Of a stretch of DNA of 64,000 nt, positions 42,468 through 53,437 are shown in pieces. The first letter of the stretch is position 1. Every line of letters begins with the position of its first letter. The notes under the pieces were generated by a model, which was not told the origin of the DNA, did not search any database, and was given only the letters and a program-made list of their open reading frames with translations. The position numbers and the translations under genes were made by a program. This DNA is from Corynebacterium testudinoris (GTDB lineage: Bacteria > Actinomycetota > Actinomycetes > Mycobacteriales > Mycobacteriaceae): the NCBI RefSeq assembly GCF_001021045.1, contig NZ_CP011545.1, positions 1,736,001-1,800,000 on the forward strand. The letters run 5' to 3'.

Positions 42468-43454
42468 ATGGCTAAGTATGAGAAGCCCTGGCTGTCAGTC
42501 GACGAGCAGATTGATCGGCTTTCAAGTCAGGGGGTGACAATCCAGGATCGCGATCGAGCAGCTTCCATCCTGCATGCCGTGGGGTACTACCGACTAACCG
42601 GATACCTATACCCTTACCGCGAGTCCGAGCACTCAACCGACGAACAAGGCCACGCTCGAGTCCAAGTGCTTGCTGCCTATCGTCAGGGAACGACTCTCCA
42701 ACATGCGGAAGACATCATCAATTTCGATCGACGGCTGCGAATGCTCGTGATGGATGGCATCGAGCGTTTCGAGGTCGCAGTCCGTATGCAAGTCGGCTAC
42801 GCACTTGGGAAAAGATCACCATTTGCCTACGAAGACCCAGCCGTCTTCACCACATCGTTTGTTAACCAGCGCACTGACGTTCGAGACCCTGGCCCGAGCA
42901 AGCATGTGGAATGGCTTCAGAAGGTGAACGAGCGAAGATCTCGTTCGGATGAGAGGTTCGTCGAGCACTTCAGGGAGAAGTACGAGGACCGAATGCCAGT
43001 GTGGGCCCTCACTGAAATCCTTGAGTTGGGGCAACTCTCTGGTTTATACCGCGGCATGAATCAACAAGATGCTGAGGAGATTGCGACGGCTTTCGGAGTT
43101 CCAACGAAGAAAATCATGTCGAGTTGGCTGGCCAGCCTAAATTATGTACGCAACGTTGCTGCACACCACTCCCGGCTGTTCAATAGGAAGCTCCAGAACG
43201 CGCCTTCCCGCCCTAAAGTTGGCCAGATCCCGCTCCTCGACCACTTGCGGGGTAGTGAGAATGCAAAAGGTGTCTTTGGCACCTACAACGCCCTTGCCGT
43301 CATCGCGTATGTACTGACGTCAATCGACCCAGAAGCTGACTGGACGCAACGGACGTCCGCACTTCTTCGTGAATTCCCAACTACGCATGCTCTATCGATC
43401 GAGTCAATGGGTGCACCCACGGACTGGGAGTCTCTAAAGCTCTGGAAACCTTAG
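42468..43454 (+). CDS. Abi_2/AbiD-AbiF family abortive-infection-type protein (HEPN)
   Basis: 328 residues. The N-terminal YEKPWLSVDEQIDRLSSQGV and GYYRLTGYLYPYRE are typical Abi_2 segments, as are FDRRLRMLVMDGIERFEVAV and PVWALTEILELGQLSGLYRG. The HEPN ribonuclease motif R-x4-H is present as R228-NVAA-H233 in YVRNVAAHHSRLFNRKL. Such proteins are predicted RNases that cause growth arrest on phage infection. The gene stands alone on the plus strand between minus-strand housekeeping genes and is lower in GC than they are, consistent with acquisition. GGGG precedes the ATG weakly; no promoter after the hairpin is evident. Confidence 0.88.
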   Translation: MAKYEKPWLSVDEQIDRLSSQGVTIQDRDRAASILHAVGYYRLTGYLYPYRESEHSTDEQGHARVQVLAAYRQGTTLQHAEDIINFDRRLRMLVMDGIERFEVAVRMQVGYALGKRSPFAYEDPAVFTTSFVNQRTDVRDPGPSKHVEWLQKVNERRSRSDERFVEHFREKYEDRMPVWALTEILELGQLSGLYRGMNQQDAEEIATAFGVPTKKIMSSWLASLNYVRNVAAHHSRLFNRKLQNAPSRPKVGQIPLLDHLRGSENAKGVFGTYNALAVIAYVLTSIDPEADWTQRTSALLREFPTTHALSIESMGAPTDWESLKLWKP

Positions 43455-43493
43455 ATGGCTAGTGCCTGGCTGCTGGAGTTCACGAACACGAAG

Positions 43494-44342
43494 TCAAAGC
43501 TCAGCAAAGCTCCGCCCCTGACAAGCCGGGCAAAAGTGGCTCGACCGGTTCATAAATTTCTCGCGCCTAATCGGCGTGCCACACCGCACGCACGGCTCCC
43601 CTTCTTGGCCGTAGGCGTTGAGTGACCGGGAGAAGTAGCCCGAAGCGCCGTTGACGTTGACGTAGAGAGAGTCGAAGGAGGTACCGCCTTGTTCGAGGGC
43701 GCGGGCCATGACGTCGGCGGCGGCGTCGAGAAGCTGGGTTACTTCTTCTTGGGTGAGGGAGGATGCTCGGCGGGTGGGGGCGATCTGGGCGGCCCAGAGG
43801 GCTTCGTCGGCGTAGATGTTGCCGATGCCGCTGACTACGGTTTGGTCGAGTAGGACGGCTTTGATCGCGGAGTTTTTCTTGCGGATGCGTCGGGCCACCT
43901 CGGCGGGGTCGAATCCAGGCTCTAAGGGGTCGTGGGCGATGTGGGTGACGGGAAGGGGCACGCCGTCGCGGGTGGAGGTGAAGAGCCAGCGGCCGAAGGT
44001 CCGTTGGTCGACGAAGGCGAGCTCGTGGTCGGCATCATCGCCAACGAGCGTGGCGCGAATGCGCAGGTGCTTGGAGGTGCAGGTGCCTGGCTTGCCGACG
44101 AGCATTTGCCCGCTCATGCCCAAGTGGACGAAGAGGGCTGAGTCGTGGCCGAGGTCGCACCATAGGTATTTGCCGCGCCGACGAACGTCGTGGATGTGAG
44201 CGCCGACGAGGAGATCGTCGAGCGGGGCATCTTGGCCGCGGTTGGCGCGGGGGTGGAGGACCTCGACTGACTCGAATCGAGAGCCCAACAGATGGGACTC
44301 TAGTCCCTGCCGAACGACCTCTACCTCGGGTAGCTCGGGCAC
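43494..44342 (-). CDS. mutM: formamidopyrimidine-DNA glycosylase (Fpg/MutM)
   Basis: 282 residues. The catalytic N-terminus [14 protein letters not shown] (Pro-1 after Met removal, Glu), the helix-two-turn-helix [17 protein letters not shown], and the C-terminal zinc finger [13 protein letters not shown]...HFCPACQ are all intact. It excises 8-oxoguanine and other oxidised purines. The start codon shares one base with the rnc stop, so the genes are coupled. Confidence 0.97.
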   Translation of the reverse strand: MPELPEVEVVRQGLESHLLGSRFESVEVLHPRANRGQDAPLDDLLVGAHIHDVRRRGKYLWCDLGHDSALFVHLGMSGQMLVGKPGTCTSKHLRIRATLVGDDADHELAFVDQRTFGRWLFTSTRDGVPLPVTHIAHDPLEPGFDPAEVARRIRKKNSAIKAVLLDQTVVSGIGNIYADEALWAAQIAPTRRASSLTQEEVTQLLDAAADVMARALEQGGTSFDSLYVNVNGASGYFSRSLNAYGQEGEPCVRCGTPIRREKFMNRSSHFCPACQGRSFAEL

Positions 44343-45100
44343 TACTGCTCCTTCTGGGCCGCCAGGGGCTTATCGCGGAGCAGCCGGTAGGCCTCATGGG
44401 CGGACTTCTGCTCGGCGAACTTCTTGCTGGCGCCGACTCCGTACCCGAGGGGGACATCGTTGACCGTCACGGTGGCGGTGAAGGTGAGGTCGTGATCGGG
44501 GCCGGTAGAGGTGGCGGAGTAGACCGGCATGGGGTATTTCAGCTCAGCTGCCCGTTCCTGCAGGGCGGTCTTCCAGTCGCGGTGGATGTTCGTGGCGGAA
44601 GCAGCATCGATCTTCGCGGCGAACAGGCGCAGGACCACGCCGCGGGCGGTTTCGAAGCCGTGCTCGAGGTAGATCGCTCCGAGGAGCGCCTCGGTGGTGT
44701 CGGCGAGGATGGAATCCTTGTCGCGACCGTCGGTGACCAGCTCTCCCTTGCCCAGCAGGATGTGCGGGCCAAGGTTGATCTCGCGGGCGATGTCGGCGAG
44801 CCCATAGCGGGAGACGATCGATGCCCGCATCTTGGAAATGTCCGACTCGGGGCGCGAGGGATACTGCGTGTACAGCTGATTGGCTACGGACAGGCCGAGG
44901 ACGGCGTCGCCGAGGAATTCCAGCCGCTCATTGTTGGGCAGGGTGCCGTTTTCGTTGGCGAAGCTGCGGTGGGTCAGCGCCAGGCGCAGGCCCTCATCGG
45001 CCAAGGGGATGCCGAGGGCGGCCAGCAGAGGCGCGTGATCGACTGCGCGGAAAGCCGCGTCAAGTGCTTCGTCGCCGGTCAGACGGTTCTTTCGGCTCAC
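44342..45100 (-). CDS. rnc: ribonuclease III
   Basis: 252 residues. The signature [14 protein letters not shown] and the metal-binding [13 protein letters not shown] define the endonuclease domain; the last ~75 residues form the double-stranded RNA binding domain with [20 protein letters not shown]. It processes rRNA precursors and structured RNAs. Overlaps the DUF177 gene by 4 bases. Confidence 0.97.
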   Translation of the reverse strand: MSRKNRLTGDEALDAAFRAVDHAPLLAALGIPLADEGLRLALTHRSFANENGTLPNNERLEFLGDAVLGLSVANQLYTQYPSRPESDISKMRASIVSRYGLADIAREINLGPHILLGKGELVTDGRDKDSILADTTEALLGAIYLEHGFETARGVVLRLFAAKIDAASATNIHRDWKTALQERAAELKYPMPVYSATSTGPDHDLTFTATVTVNDVPLGYGVGASKKFAEQKSAHEAYRLLRDKPLAAQKEQ

Positions 45101-45609
45101 AGGAACTTCTCCAACCCGGCCCAGCGGGGATCTTGCAGCTTGTCCTCGTCTTCGCCGGACACACCGTCGGGGGCGGGGGTCTCCTCGTCCGAGCAGCCGC
45201 CGTCGCAGGTCGGGTTGAACGGCAGGGTGAGGCCGGCTTCGTCGATGACGGTCTGCAGGAGGTCGAGGGTATCGCCGGTGACCTCGGGAATGTCATCGGT
45301 GAGGCCGTCTTCGTCCTCGTCGCCGGTGACGAAGTCGGGCGAGGTGGAGAAGACCTGGCTGATGTGCATATCCAGCGGGCGGCGGATCTCCGTGAGGCAG
45401 CGAACGCACTGGCCGATGAGCTCGCCGCGCACGTCGGCGTCGACAAGCACTCCCCCACCGAGGTGGGTGAGGGTCGCGTCGACGGTGACCTCCCCGCCTT
45501 CGGGGATTCCGATCATTTCGGGGCCGATGCGGACGGGGGCGGGGCCGGTCTGGGTTCGCTGCTCAAAGTCGCTGAGCCGGGCAATGTTGAACTTGAAAGG
45601 TGAAGTCAT
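45097..45609 (-). CDS. YceD/DUF177 family protein
   Basis: 170 residues. The DUF177 core is recognisable with CVRCLTEIRRPLD and the later NPTCDGGCSDEE, the four cysteines common in actinobacterial members. In E. coli yceD precedes rpmF and affects 23S rRNA; here rpmF is absent and the gene leads into rnc, as in Mycobacterium. An acidic stretch (GDEDEDGLTDD) lies in the middle. Confidence 0.88.
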   Translation of the reverse strand: MTSPFKFNIARLSDFEQRTQTGPAPVRIGPEMIGIPEGGEVTVDATLTHLGGGVLVDADVRGELIGQCVRCLTEIRRPLDMHISQVFSTSPDFVTGDEDEDGLTDDIPEVTGDTLDLLQTVIDEAGLTLPFNPTCDGGCSDEETPAPDGVSGEDEDKLQDPRWAGLEKFL

Positions 45610-45623
45610 ATCGAGACCTGAGC

Positions 45624-46346
45624 TTACTCAGTTCGACGGCGCGGGGCGTAGTCGCTGCCCGCGGCACCAGCGCCGCGTCGCAAAGCTTGACGGTCGCGGG
45701 TGACGGAACGCAGGACCCCGTTGAGGGATTCCTCGAATTCTCCCAGCTTGGAGTCGACGAACTCGTCGCACTCGGTGCGCAGGCGGTTCGAGTCGGCGTG
45801 GGCCGCATCGACGATGCGGTGAGCCTCCTCGTTGGAGCGGCGCACGACCTCCGCCTCGGAAACCAGTCGCTTCTGCTCCGCCATACCATCCTCGACGGCG
45901 CGGCGGTAGGACTCCTTGCCTTCCGCGTTGAGACGATCGGCCTCATCCTGGGCGCGGGCGACGGTGTCTTCTGCTTCCCTGCGGGCGCCGCCCACAATGC
46001 GGTCAGCGTCATCCTCGGCCTGGGAGACAGTCGTGGTGGCACGGTGCTGAGCATCAGCGACCATGGCGTCCGCCTGATCCTGGGAATCTGCGAGGATGCC
46101 CGCAGCCTGGGCCTCAGCGTCCTCTACCATGCCGCGGGCGCGATCTTCGGCGCCACGGAGGATGTTGTCCTGCTTATCCAGGACATCCTGGGCATCATCA
46201 ATCTCGATGGGCAGCGCATTGCGCAGGTCATCGAGCAAAGCCAGCATGTCATTGCGCGGGACCATGCAATTCGACGTCATGGGAACGCCATACGCCTGCT
46301 CCACAGTCTGGACGAGTTCATCTAGGGCCTCGAAAACGCGATACAT
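45624..46346 (-). CDS. sepIVA: DivIVA-like coiled-coil protein, SepIVA homolog
   Basis: 240 residues from the ATG at 46346 (MYRVFEALDELVQTVEQAYG); 37 upstream codons are rejected. After a globular N-terminus with PMTSNCMVPRNDMLALLDDL, most of the protein is a charged Ala/Glu/Asp/Arg coiled coil, with a basic C-terminus. The position fpg-rnc-DUF177-this gene matches mycobacterial SepIVA, a septation and cell-elongation factor. The function in corynebacteria is transferred by synteny. Confidence 0.85.
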   Translation of the reverse strand: MYRVFEALDELVQTVEQAYGVPMTSNCMVPRNDMLALLDDLRNALPIEIDDAQDVLDKQDNILRGAEDRARGMVEDAEAQAAGILADSQDQADAMVADAQHRATTTVSQAEDDADRIVGGARREAEDTVARAQDEADRLNAEGKESYRRAVEDGMAEQKRLVSEAEVVRRSNEEAHRIVDAAHADSNRLRTECDEFVDSKLGEFEESLNGVLRSVTRDRQALRRGAGAAGSDYAPRRRTE

Positions 46347-46472
46347 AAATGTCAGCGTACCGGCAGGACAGCGATATGGGCGCTCGCCGGTCAGGTGTGT
46401 CTCCCAGACGAATCCTCTAGGTTGGCAAGAAGAGCACACCGCTAGACCTTCCAGCACGAGAAAGGCTTTCCC

Positions 46473-48322
<1,850 letters not shown>

Positions 48323-48389
48323 TCACGTGCGAGCCGTCTCATGCAAGTTGACGGGCAGTAACCTCGGTCACCCCTCTATGCTGAATCCC

Positions 48390-49490
48390 ATGGTTTCCGT
48401 CATCATCGCCCCGGACTCGTTCAAAGGCACGGCCACCGCTCAGGAGGCCGCCCGCTACTTAGGAGAGGGCGTGCGTTCGGTCATTCGGGATGCGCAGATC
48501 ACCCTCGCCCCCATGGCTGATGGTGGGGAAGGTACGGCCGCTACCTTCGCCGGTCAGCAGATCACCCTCCCAACGGTTGATGCCGCCGGTCGCCTCACCG
48601 ATGCGACCTATACCTTCGATGCGGAGGCCAGCACCGCTTACATCGACGTGGCTGCCGCGTCCGGTTTGCCCGCCGTTGCGGACGATCCCGTGCCCCTGAC
48701 CGGCGACACTTACGGAACCGGCGTCCTCATTGCGGATGCCCAGACTCGCGGCGCCGAGCGCATCGTCTTAGGCCTCGGCGGGTCCGCCACCGTCGACGCG
48801 GGCACGGGCATCCTCGTCGCCCTCGGCGCCACGCCCCTCAACTCGCAGGGCTATGCCCTCCCCAAGGGAGGCGGTCAGCTCGGCGAGCTCGCCAGCGTGG
48901 ATACCGCGCAACTCAACATCCCCGCAGCGGCCGTCGAATGGGTCTTGCTTACCGACGTCACCGCCCCCGTCGTCGGCCCGGACGGCGCCGCCGCAGTCTT
49001 CGGCCCGCAAAAGGGGGCTACCCCCGATGAGGTCATGCTTCTCGACGCCGCCCTCACCCACGCCTGCGACATCTTCAACGTCGACCCACTCACGCCGGGA
49101 TATGGCGCCGCCGGCGCCATCCCCGTCGCCATCCACTGGCTCTCCACCCTGCTGCACGGCAACCCCAGCAAGGTTCACGTCCTGCCCGGCGCGCAGGTGG
49201 TTGCCGACGCCCTAGGCCTGCCGGAGTCGATCCAGCAGGCCGGGCTCGTCATCACCGGCGAAGGCGCCTTCGACGATCAGTCCCTCACGGGCAAAGTCGT
49301 GGGCACCATCGCTGAGCTCGTTGAGGGCACCGATGCCACCCTCGCGATCGCCGCCGGGCGCATGGACCTCGACCCCGGTGACGGGGTGATTGCAGCGGAG
49401 TTGGGTGACGGGGACGTCGATAAGCAGCTTTTCCAAGCAGGAGCGGCGATAGCCGCCGACTACCTGCGGATCTCCACCGCCCAGGGATAA
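48390..49490 (+). CDS. glxK: glycerate kinase (GK-1 family)
   Basis: 366 residues from the ATG at 48390 (MVSVIIAPDSFKGTATAQEAA). Further family motifs are LAPMADGGEGTA, VLGLGGSATVDAGTGI and LVITGEGAFDDQSLTGK. It phosphorylates D-glycerate. TATGCT about ten bases before this ATG fits a -10, so the message is probably leaderless; an ATG at 48378 is the alternative. Confidence 0.93.
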   Translation: MVSVIIAPDSFKGTATAQEAARYLGEGVRSVIRDAQITLAPMADGGEGTAATFAGQQITLPTVDAAGRLTDATYTFDAEASTAYIDVAAASGLPAVADDPVPLTGDTYGTGVLIADAQTRGAERIVLGLGGSATVDAGTGILVALGATPLNSQGYALPKGGGQLGELASVDTAQLNIPAAAVEWVLLTDVTAPVVGPDGAAAVFGPQKGATPDEVMLLDAALTHACDIFNVDPLTPGYGAAGAIPVAIHWLSTLLHGNPSKVHVLPGAQVVADALGLPESIQQAGLVITGEGAFDDQSLTGKVVGTIAELVEGTDATLAIAAGRMDLDPGDGVIAAELGDGDVDKQLFQAGAAIAADYLRISTAQG

Positions 49491-49858
49491 ATGGCGGGGA
49501 CCTCCAACGACGACTGGTTCTCCAACAAGACCGCATCGGCGGGGAGATTCGCCTGCGGGGTCATAAACCTCGAGAGCACCATCGCCAACTGATTGATCGA
49601 CCCCGTCGCCCCCTCCACGGTGATGACATAACGGACAACGCTGGCATCGGCGAGCTCGGCGTCCTCATGCTCATCGCGATACGACTGCCGCAACGCCTCC
49701 TCCACCCCATCAACCAGCGGCGGATGCGGATCAAGCGTCACCGACCCGCCAGTGAGCTTCTCAGCGGCGATCAGCTTATTCACGGCACCCTCGAAAGAAC
49801 GAAGCAGCTGAGCGGCCGGTTCAGCGGGGAGCAAGACATCAAAGAGGATTGCAGGCAT
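49460..49858 (-). CDS. conserved hypothetical protein
   Basis: 132 residues (MPAILFDVLLPAEPAAQLLRSF). No signal peptide, membrane segment or motif recognised; mixed alpha/beta character. Its 3' end overlaps that of glxK by 31 bases (convergent), and it diverges from the DUF4921 gene with only ~30 bases between. Confidence 0.7.
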   Translation of the reverse strand: MPAILFDVLLPAEPAAQLLRSFEGAVNKLIAAEKLTGGSVTLDPHPPLVDGVEEALRQSYRDEHEDAELADASVVRYVITVEGATGSINQLAMVLSRFMTPQANLPADAVLLENQSSLEVPAIYPWAVEIRR

Positions 49859-49888
49859 GGCGCCAGCCTAGCTAATAGTGTTTAAGTC

Positions 49889-51226
49889 ATGAGCATCCCC
49901 GCCCACGCCCCCCGCGACCCACTGATCACCATGGCCGACGGGACGGTGAAGCAGGTCAACCCCTTTTCCGGCACCGAAGTGTGGACCGTTCCCGGGCGGG
50001 GCAACCGGCCACTGGCCACCCCAGCGAAAGACCCCCAACCCCTGCCCGACGGCGACAAAACCCACGCCTGCTCCTTCTGCGCCGACACTCCCCTGGCCAC
50101 CCCGCCAGAAAAAGCACGAATGGTGCGCGATGCCGACGGCGGCTGGTCCATCGTCCGCGGCCTCCTCCCCGAGCAGCTCAACGACACCGAAGCACAGTTC
50201 CGCCGAGTGCCCAACCTCTTCGAGATCGTCGCCTACGACTACTGGGTGAAAAACTACGGCTTCCTCATGGACACCGACACCATCGAGCGCAAAGCCGCCT
50301 ACCTCGCCGATCCCATCGGCCGACAACACGTACTCGACATCGTGCGCACCCGACTGCGCGCCGGCGGCCGCGACGCAGACCTCGCCGACCTCACCGACGA
50401 CGCCCTCCTCGACCTGTCCGACGGCTACTTCGCCGGAGGCCACGACGTCATCATCGGCCGCCGCCACTTCATCGACGGCGCCGGGTATGACAACCAACTC
50501 GCCTCCTCCGGCACCCTCACCCCCGAGGAGCACTACGGCTTCATCGCCTTCACCATCGACGCCATCGAAGACCTCTACCGACGCAACCGCTACGCCCCCT
50601 ACGTCGTCGCCTTCCAAAACTGGCTCGCCCCCGCCGGAGCCTCCTTCGACCACCTGCACAAACAACTCGTCGCCATCGACGAACGCTCCGTCCAAGCGGA
50701 AATGGAAATCTCCCGCCTCCGCAATAACGCCAACATGTACAACGAATGGGGTGTCGACTTCGCCGGCTACCGCAACCTCATCATCGCCGAAAACGACCAC
50801 GCCGTGGTCACCGCCGGCATCGGCCACCGCTACCCCACCCTCACCGTCTACTCCCGCTCCGCCGCCCCCGAACCGTGGTTACAAACTCCGTCGGAAGTGC
50901 GTTGCATGAGCGACCTCATCCACGCCTGCCACGCCGCCGTCGGACCCGACGTCGCCTGCAACGAAGAATGGCACCACAAACCCATCGACCTCGACATCCC
51001 CATGCCCTGGCGAGTCAACATCAAATGGCGCATGTCCACCGTCGCCGGCTTCGAAGGCGTCTCCAAAATCTACGTCAACACCCTCTCCCCCACCGACGTC
51101 CGCGACCGCGTCGTCCCCGCCCTCTACCGCCTGCGCGACGAGGGCTCCATCGCACCCGACATCAAGATCGCCACCGAATGCTCGGCGGAGCGGAACTCGC
51201 TGTTGTACAACCCGTTGCTGCGGTAG
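49889..51226 (+). CDS. DUF4921 family protein (galactose-1-phosphate uridylyltransferase-like)
   Basis: 445 residues. It resembles the HIT-superfamily GalT fold: a CSFC pair near residue 60 suggests a structural metal, and SFDHLHKQLVAI gives the H-x-H active-site type motif. NLFEIVAYDYWVKNYGF and PWRVNIKWRMSTVAGFEG are well-ordered segments. The group is common in actinobacteria and annotated DUF4921; nucleotidyltransferase or phosphorylase activity is plausible but untested by this sequence. Very high GC at wobble positions. Confidence 0.85.
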   Translation: MSIPAHAPRDPLITMADGTVKQVNPFSGTEVWTVPGRGNRPLATPAKDPQPLPDGDKTHACSFCADTPLATPPEKARMVRDADGGWSIVRGLLPEQLNDTEAQFRRVPNLFEIVAYDYWVKNYGFLMDTDTIERKAAYLADPIGRQHVLDIVRTRLRAGGRDADLADLTDDALLDLSDGYFAGGHDVIIGRRHFIDGAGYDNQLASSGTLTPEEHYGFIAFTIDAIEDLYRRNRYAPYVVAFQNWLAPAGASFDHLHKQLVAIDERSVQAEMEISRLRNNANMYNEWGVDFAGYRNLIIAENDHAVVTAGIGHRYPTLTVYSRSAAPEPWLQTPSEVRCMSDLIHACHAAVGPDVACNEEWHHKPIDLDIPMPWRVNIKWRMSTVAGFEGVSKIYVNTLSPTDVRDRVVPALYRLRDEGSIAPDIKIATECSAERNSLLYNPLLR

Positions 51227-51275
51227 TCGGATGGGTGGTCAAGGAAAAAGTGGCGAAACAAGAGGAGGAAATGTT

Positions 51276-51992
51276 GTGACTGTATCGGAGCAAGAACTGT
51301 CGCTGGCTCTCGAGGTCCTTGGCCCGGCCAAACAGCACGCTTGCCTCAAAGACGTGCGGGAGCAGACGTCGGTGTTTTATCTCGATCATTGGAAGAAACG
51401 GTGGCCCGCAGTGCTCGAGCTTCCGGCCATCCTCAACAGGCCAGAGCCAAAGCTGTCGGTATCCCGAGACAACCTTTTTACACTCGGTGAGTCCATCGAG
51501 ACGGAAGACGATGCGGTGAGGTTCTACGTCGCAGTCTGTGCCTGGGGCGCTGGTAGTAGCGCCCAACAAGTGGACCGATGTTTAAGGCCACTTGGAGAAA
51601 TCGACGCACCACAACGTCTCCTGACAGGTCTGAGGTTGGCCAAGACAGAAACAGCCGACGAGGGATACCGAGCATTCAATAACTACAACCGGAATAGGAT
51701 CAAATTCTTAGGCCCAGCTTTCTTTACCAAGCTGCTCTATTTCGCTGCCGGTTCTCCCAAGGAGACGGATACCCGACACCCGCTCATCCTGGACATGAAA
51801 GTCGCCAGATCTCTGGGTTGGAAGAAAACCTCTGGATGGTCCACCGACGAATACACTCACTACCTTGATGTGGTTGAGGAACTCCAACGACGCTGGCGCC
51901 CAGAGCTTCCTACCGACGTCATTGAGTACACCCTGTTTTACGGTGGAGCGATTGCGCCTTGTCCCAACATCCTCTCGACTCCTGGGCACTGA
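51276..51992 (+). CDS. OGG-fold DNA glycosylase-like protein
   Basis: 238 residues from the GTG at 51276, chosen for GAGGAGG seven bases upstream; the open frame begins at 51231. IKFLGPAFFTKLLYFAAGSP, HPLILDMKVARSLGW and DVIEYTLFYGG match the small OGG-fold group often found near restriction or defence genes. The usual Asp/Lys pair of active OGG enzymes could not be placed with confidence. Lower GC than its neighbours and isolated between metabolic genes, so probably acquired. Confidence 0.6.
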   Translation: MTVSEQELSLALEVLGPAKQHACLKDVREQTSVFYLDHWKKRWPAVLELPAILNRPEPKLSVSRDNLFTLGESIETEDDAVRFYVAVCAWGAGSSAQQVDRCLRPLGEIDAPQRLLTGLRLAKTETADEGYRAFNNYNRNRIKFLGPAFFTKLLYFAAGSPKETDTRHPLILDMKVARSLGWKKTSGWSTDEYTHYLDVVEELQRRWRPELPTDVIEYTLFYGGAIAPCPNILSTPGH

Positions 51993-52067
51993 GAATGCCT
52001 TCCACTAGAGTTGTCCGCAAGCCGTGTATCAGGCACTCAACCCACTAAGGAGCTTCCGAACACCCCC

Positions 52068-53333
52068 ATGAGTGACATTTCCCGTCTCCTCTCCCAGCAT
52101 TCCGCCGACCTTTCTTGGCAGCAGGCCTTCTACGAAGACTTGCACGAGCGGCCCGAGCTATCCGGCCACGAGAGCGAGACGGCGGAGAAGATCGCGGCCA
52201 AGTTGGCGGGCTTCGACTGTGAGGTGATTACTCACATCGGGGGATACGGGGTCGTCGGAATCTTCCGTAATGGTGAGGGTCCGACGGCGCTATTCCGCGC
52301 GGACTTTGATGCGCTGCCTGTCAAGGAAGAAACGGGCGTTGCGTTTGCCTCCACGCGGCTGCGCCCTGCGGCCGATGGCACACAGACCGGTGTCATGCAT
52401 GCCTGTGGGCACGACATGCACACCACAGCGTTGATGGGTGCCTGTGCGCTTCTCGACGCCCACCGTGAGGCATGGTCAGGCACCTTCATCGCCCTTTTCC
52501 AGCCTTCGGAGGAAAATGCCGTCGGTGCGAATGCCATGATCGCCGACGGGCTGCTCACCCGTGTTCCTCGCCCGGATGTGTGCCTGGGCCAGCACGTCAT
52601 GCCTGGCCGCGCGGGCGAGGTGCAAACGATGGCCGGCCCTCAGTTCGCGGCCTGCGATTCGATCCGCATCCACATCCCCGGGCGCAGCGCCCATGGCTCG
52701 ATGCCTCACAATTCGATTGATCCGACGTACACCGCCGCCATGGTGGTTATCCGTTTGCAAGGCATCGTCGGCCGGGAGGTTGACCCCAACGATTTCGCCG
52801 TGGTGTCCGTGGGCACGTTGAAGTCCGGCACAACCAACAACATCATCCCGGACTCGGCAGACTTGGTGCTCAACTGTCGCTTCTATGACGACCAGGTTAA
52901 ACGTCGTGTGTACGCCGCCATCAAACGAGTGGTCATCGCCGAATGCCAAGCCTCTGGTATCGAGGAGGAGCCGACGTTTGAATTCTTCGCTCATGGCGAG
53001 CTCATCGATAACCATCAGACCGTTTTTGAACAGGTCCGTCCCACTTTCGACGCCGTCTTCGGCGAGGAGTCCGTCGACGCCCGGCGCACGACAGTGTCGG
53101 AGGATTTTGCCAACATCCCCCGCGCCTTTGGTGTTCCGTATTTGTTCTGGGTCGTCGGATGTACACCCCGGGAGCTGTGGGATAAGGCTGTCGCCGAGAA
53201 CCGGGTCAAAGATGATGTCCCTGTCAACCATATGAGTACCTTTCTTCCCGAGTACGAACCCACTGTTGACGCCACCACCAAGGCCGCGGCGGCTGCCGTG
53301 CTGGCATATGTGGGTAAGAACACGCCGAAATAG
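52068..53333 (+). CDS. M20 family amidohydrolase (N-acyl-amino-acid or aminoacylase type)
   Basis: 421 residues from the ATG at 52068. M20D metallopeptidase features: RADFDALPVKEETG, MHACGHDMHTTALMGA (metal and catalytic residues), LFQPSEENAVGA, GRSAHGSMPHNSIDP in the dimerisation domain, and TVSEDFANIPR near the end. Typical substrates are N-acyl amino acids or hippurate-like amides. AAGGAG lies 15 bases upstream, further than usual. Confidence 0.92.
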   Translation: MSDISRLLSQHSADLSWQQAFYEDLHERPELSGHESETAEKIAAKLAGFDCEVITHIGGYGVVGIFRNGEGPTALFRADFDALPVKEETGVAFASTRLRPAADGTQTGVMHACGHDMHTTALMGACALLDAHREAWSGTFIALFQPSEENAVGANAMIADGLLTRVPRPDVCLGQHVMPGRAGEVQTMAGPQFAACDSIRIHIPGRSAHGSMPHNSIDPTYTAAMVVIRLQGIVGREVDPNDFAVVSVGTLKSGTTNNIIPDSADLVLNCRFYDDQVKRRVYAAIKRVVIAECQASGIEEEPTFEFFAHGELIDNHQTVFEQVRPTFDAVFGEESVDARRTTVSEDFANIPRAFGVPYLFWVVGCTPRELWDKAVAENRVKDDVPVNHMSTFLPEYEPTVDATTKAAAAAVLAYVGKNTPK

Positions 53334-53437
53334 GCGGTAGCTGGGCAATAGCGCTAGCCGGAAGAGAGGAATTGGGCTAGCCCCGATATGCTGACTGAGT
53401 ACCCGATTTGTCATCAACATTTCCAGGAGCGAGTTTC

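Noticed and set aside
44260-44300. tRNA-like GACTCGAATCGAG segment
   Set aside because: It lies inside mutM codons and no acceptor, D or anticodon arms can be drawn around it.
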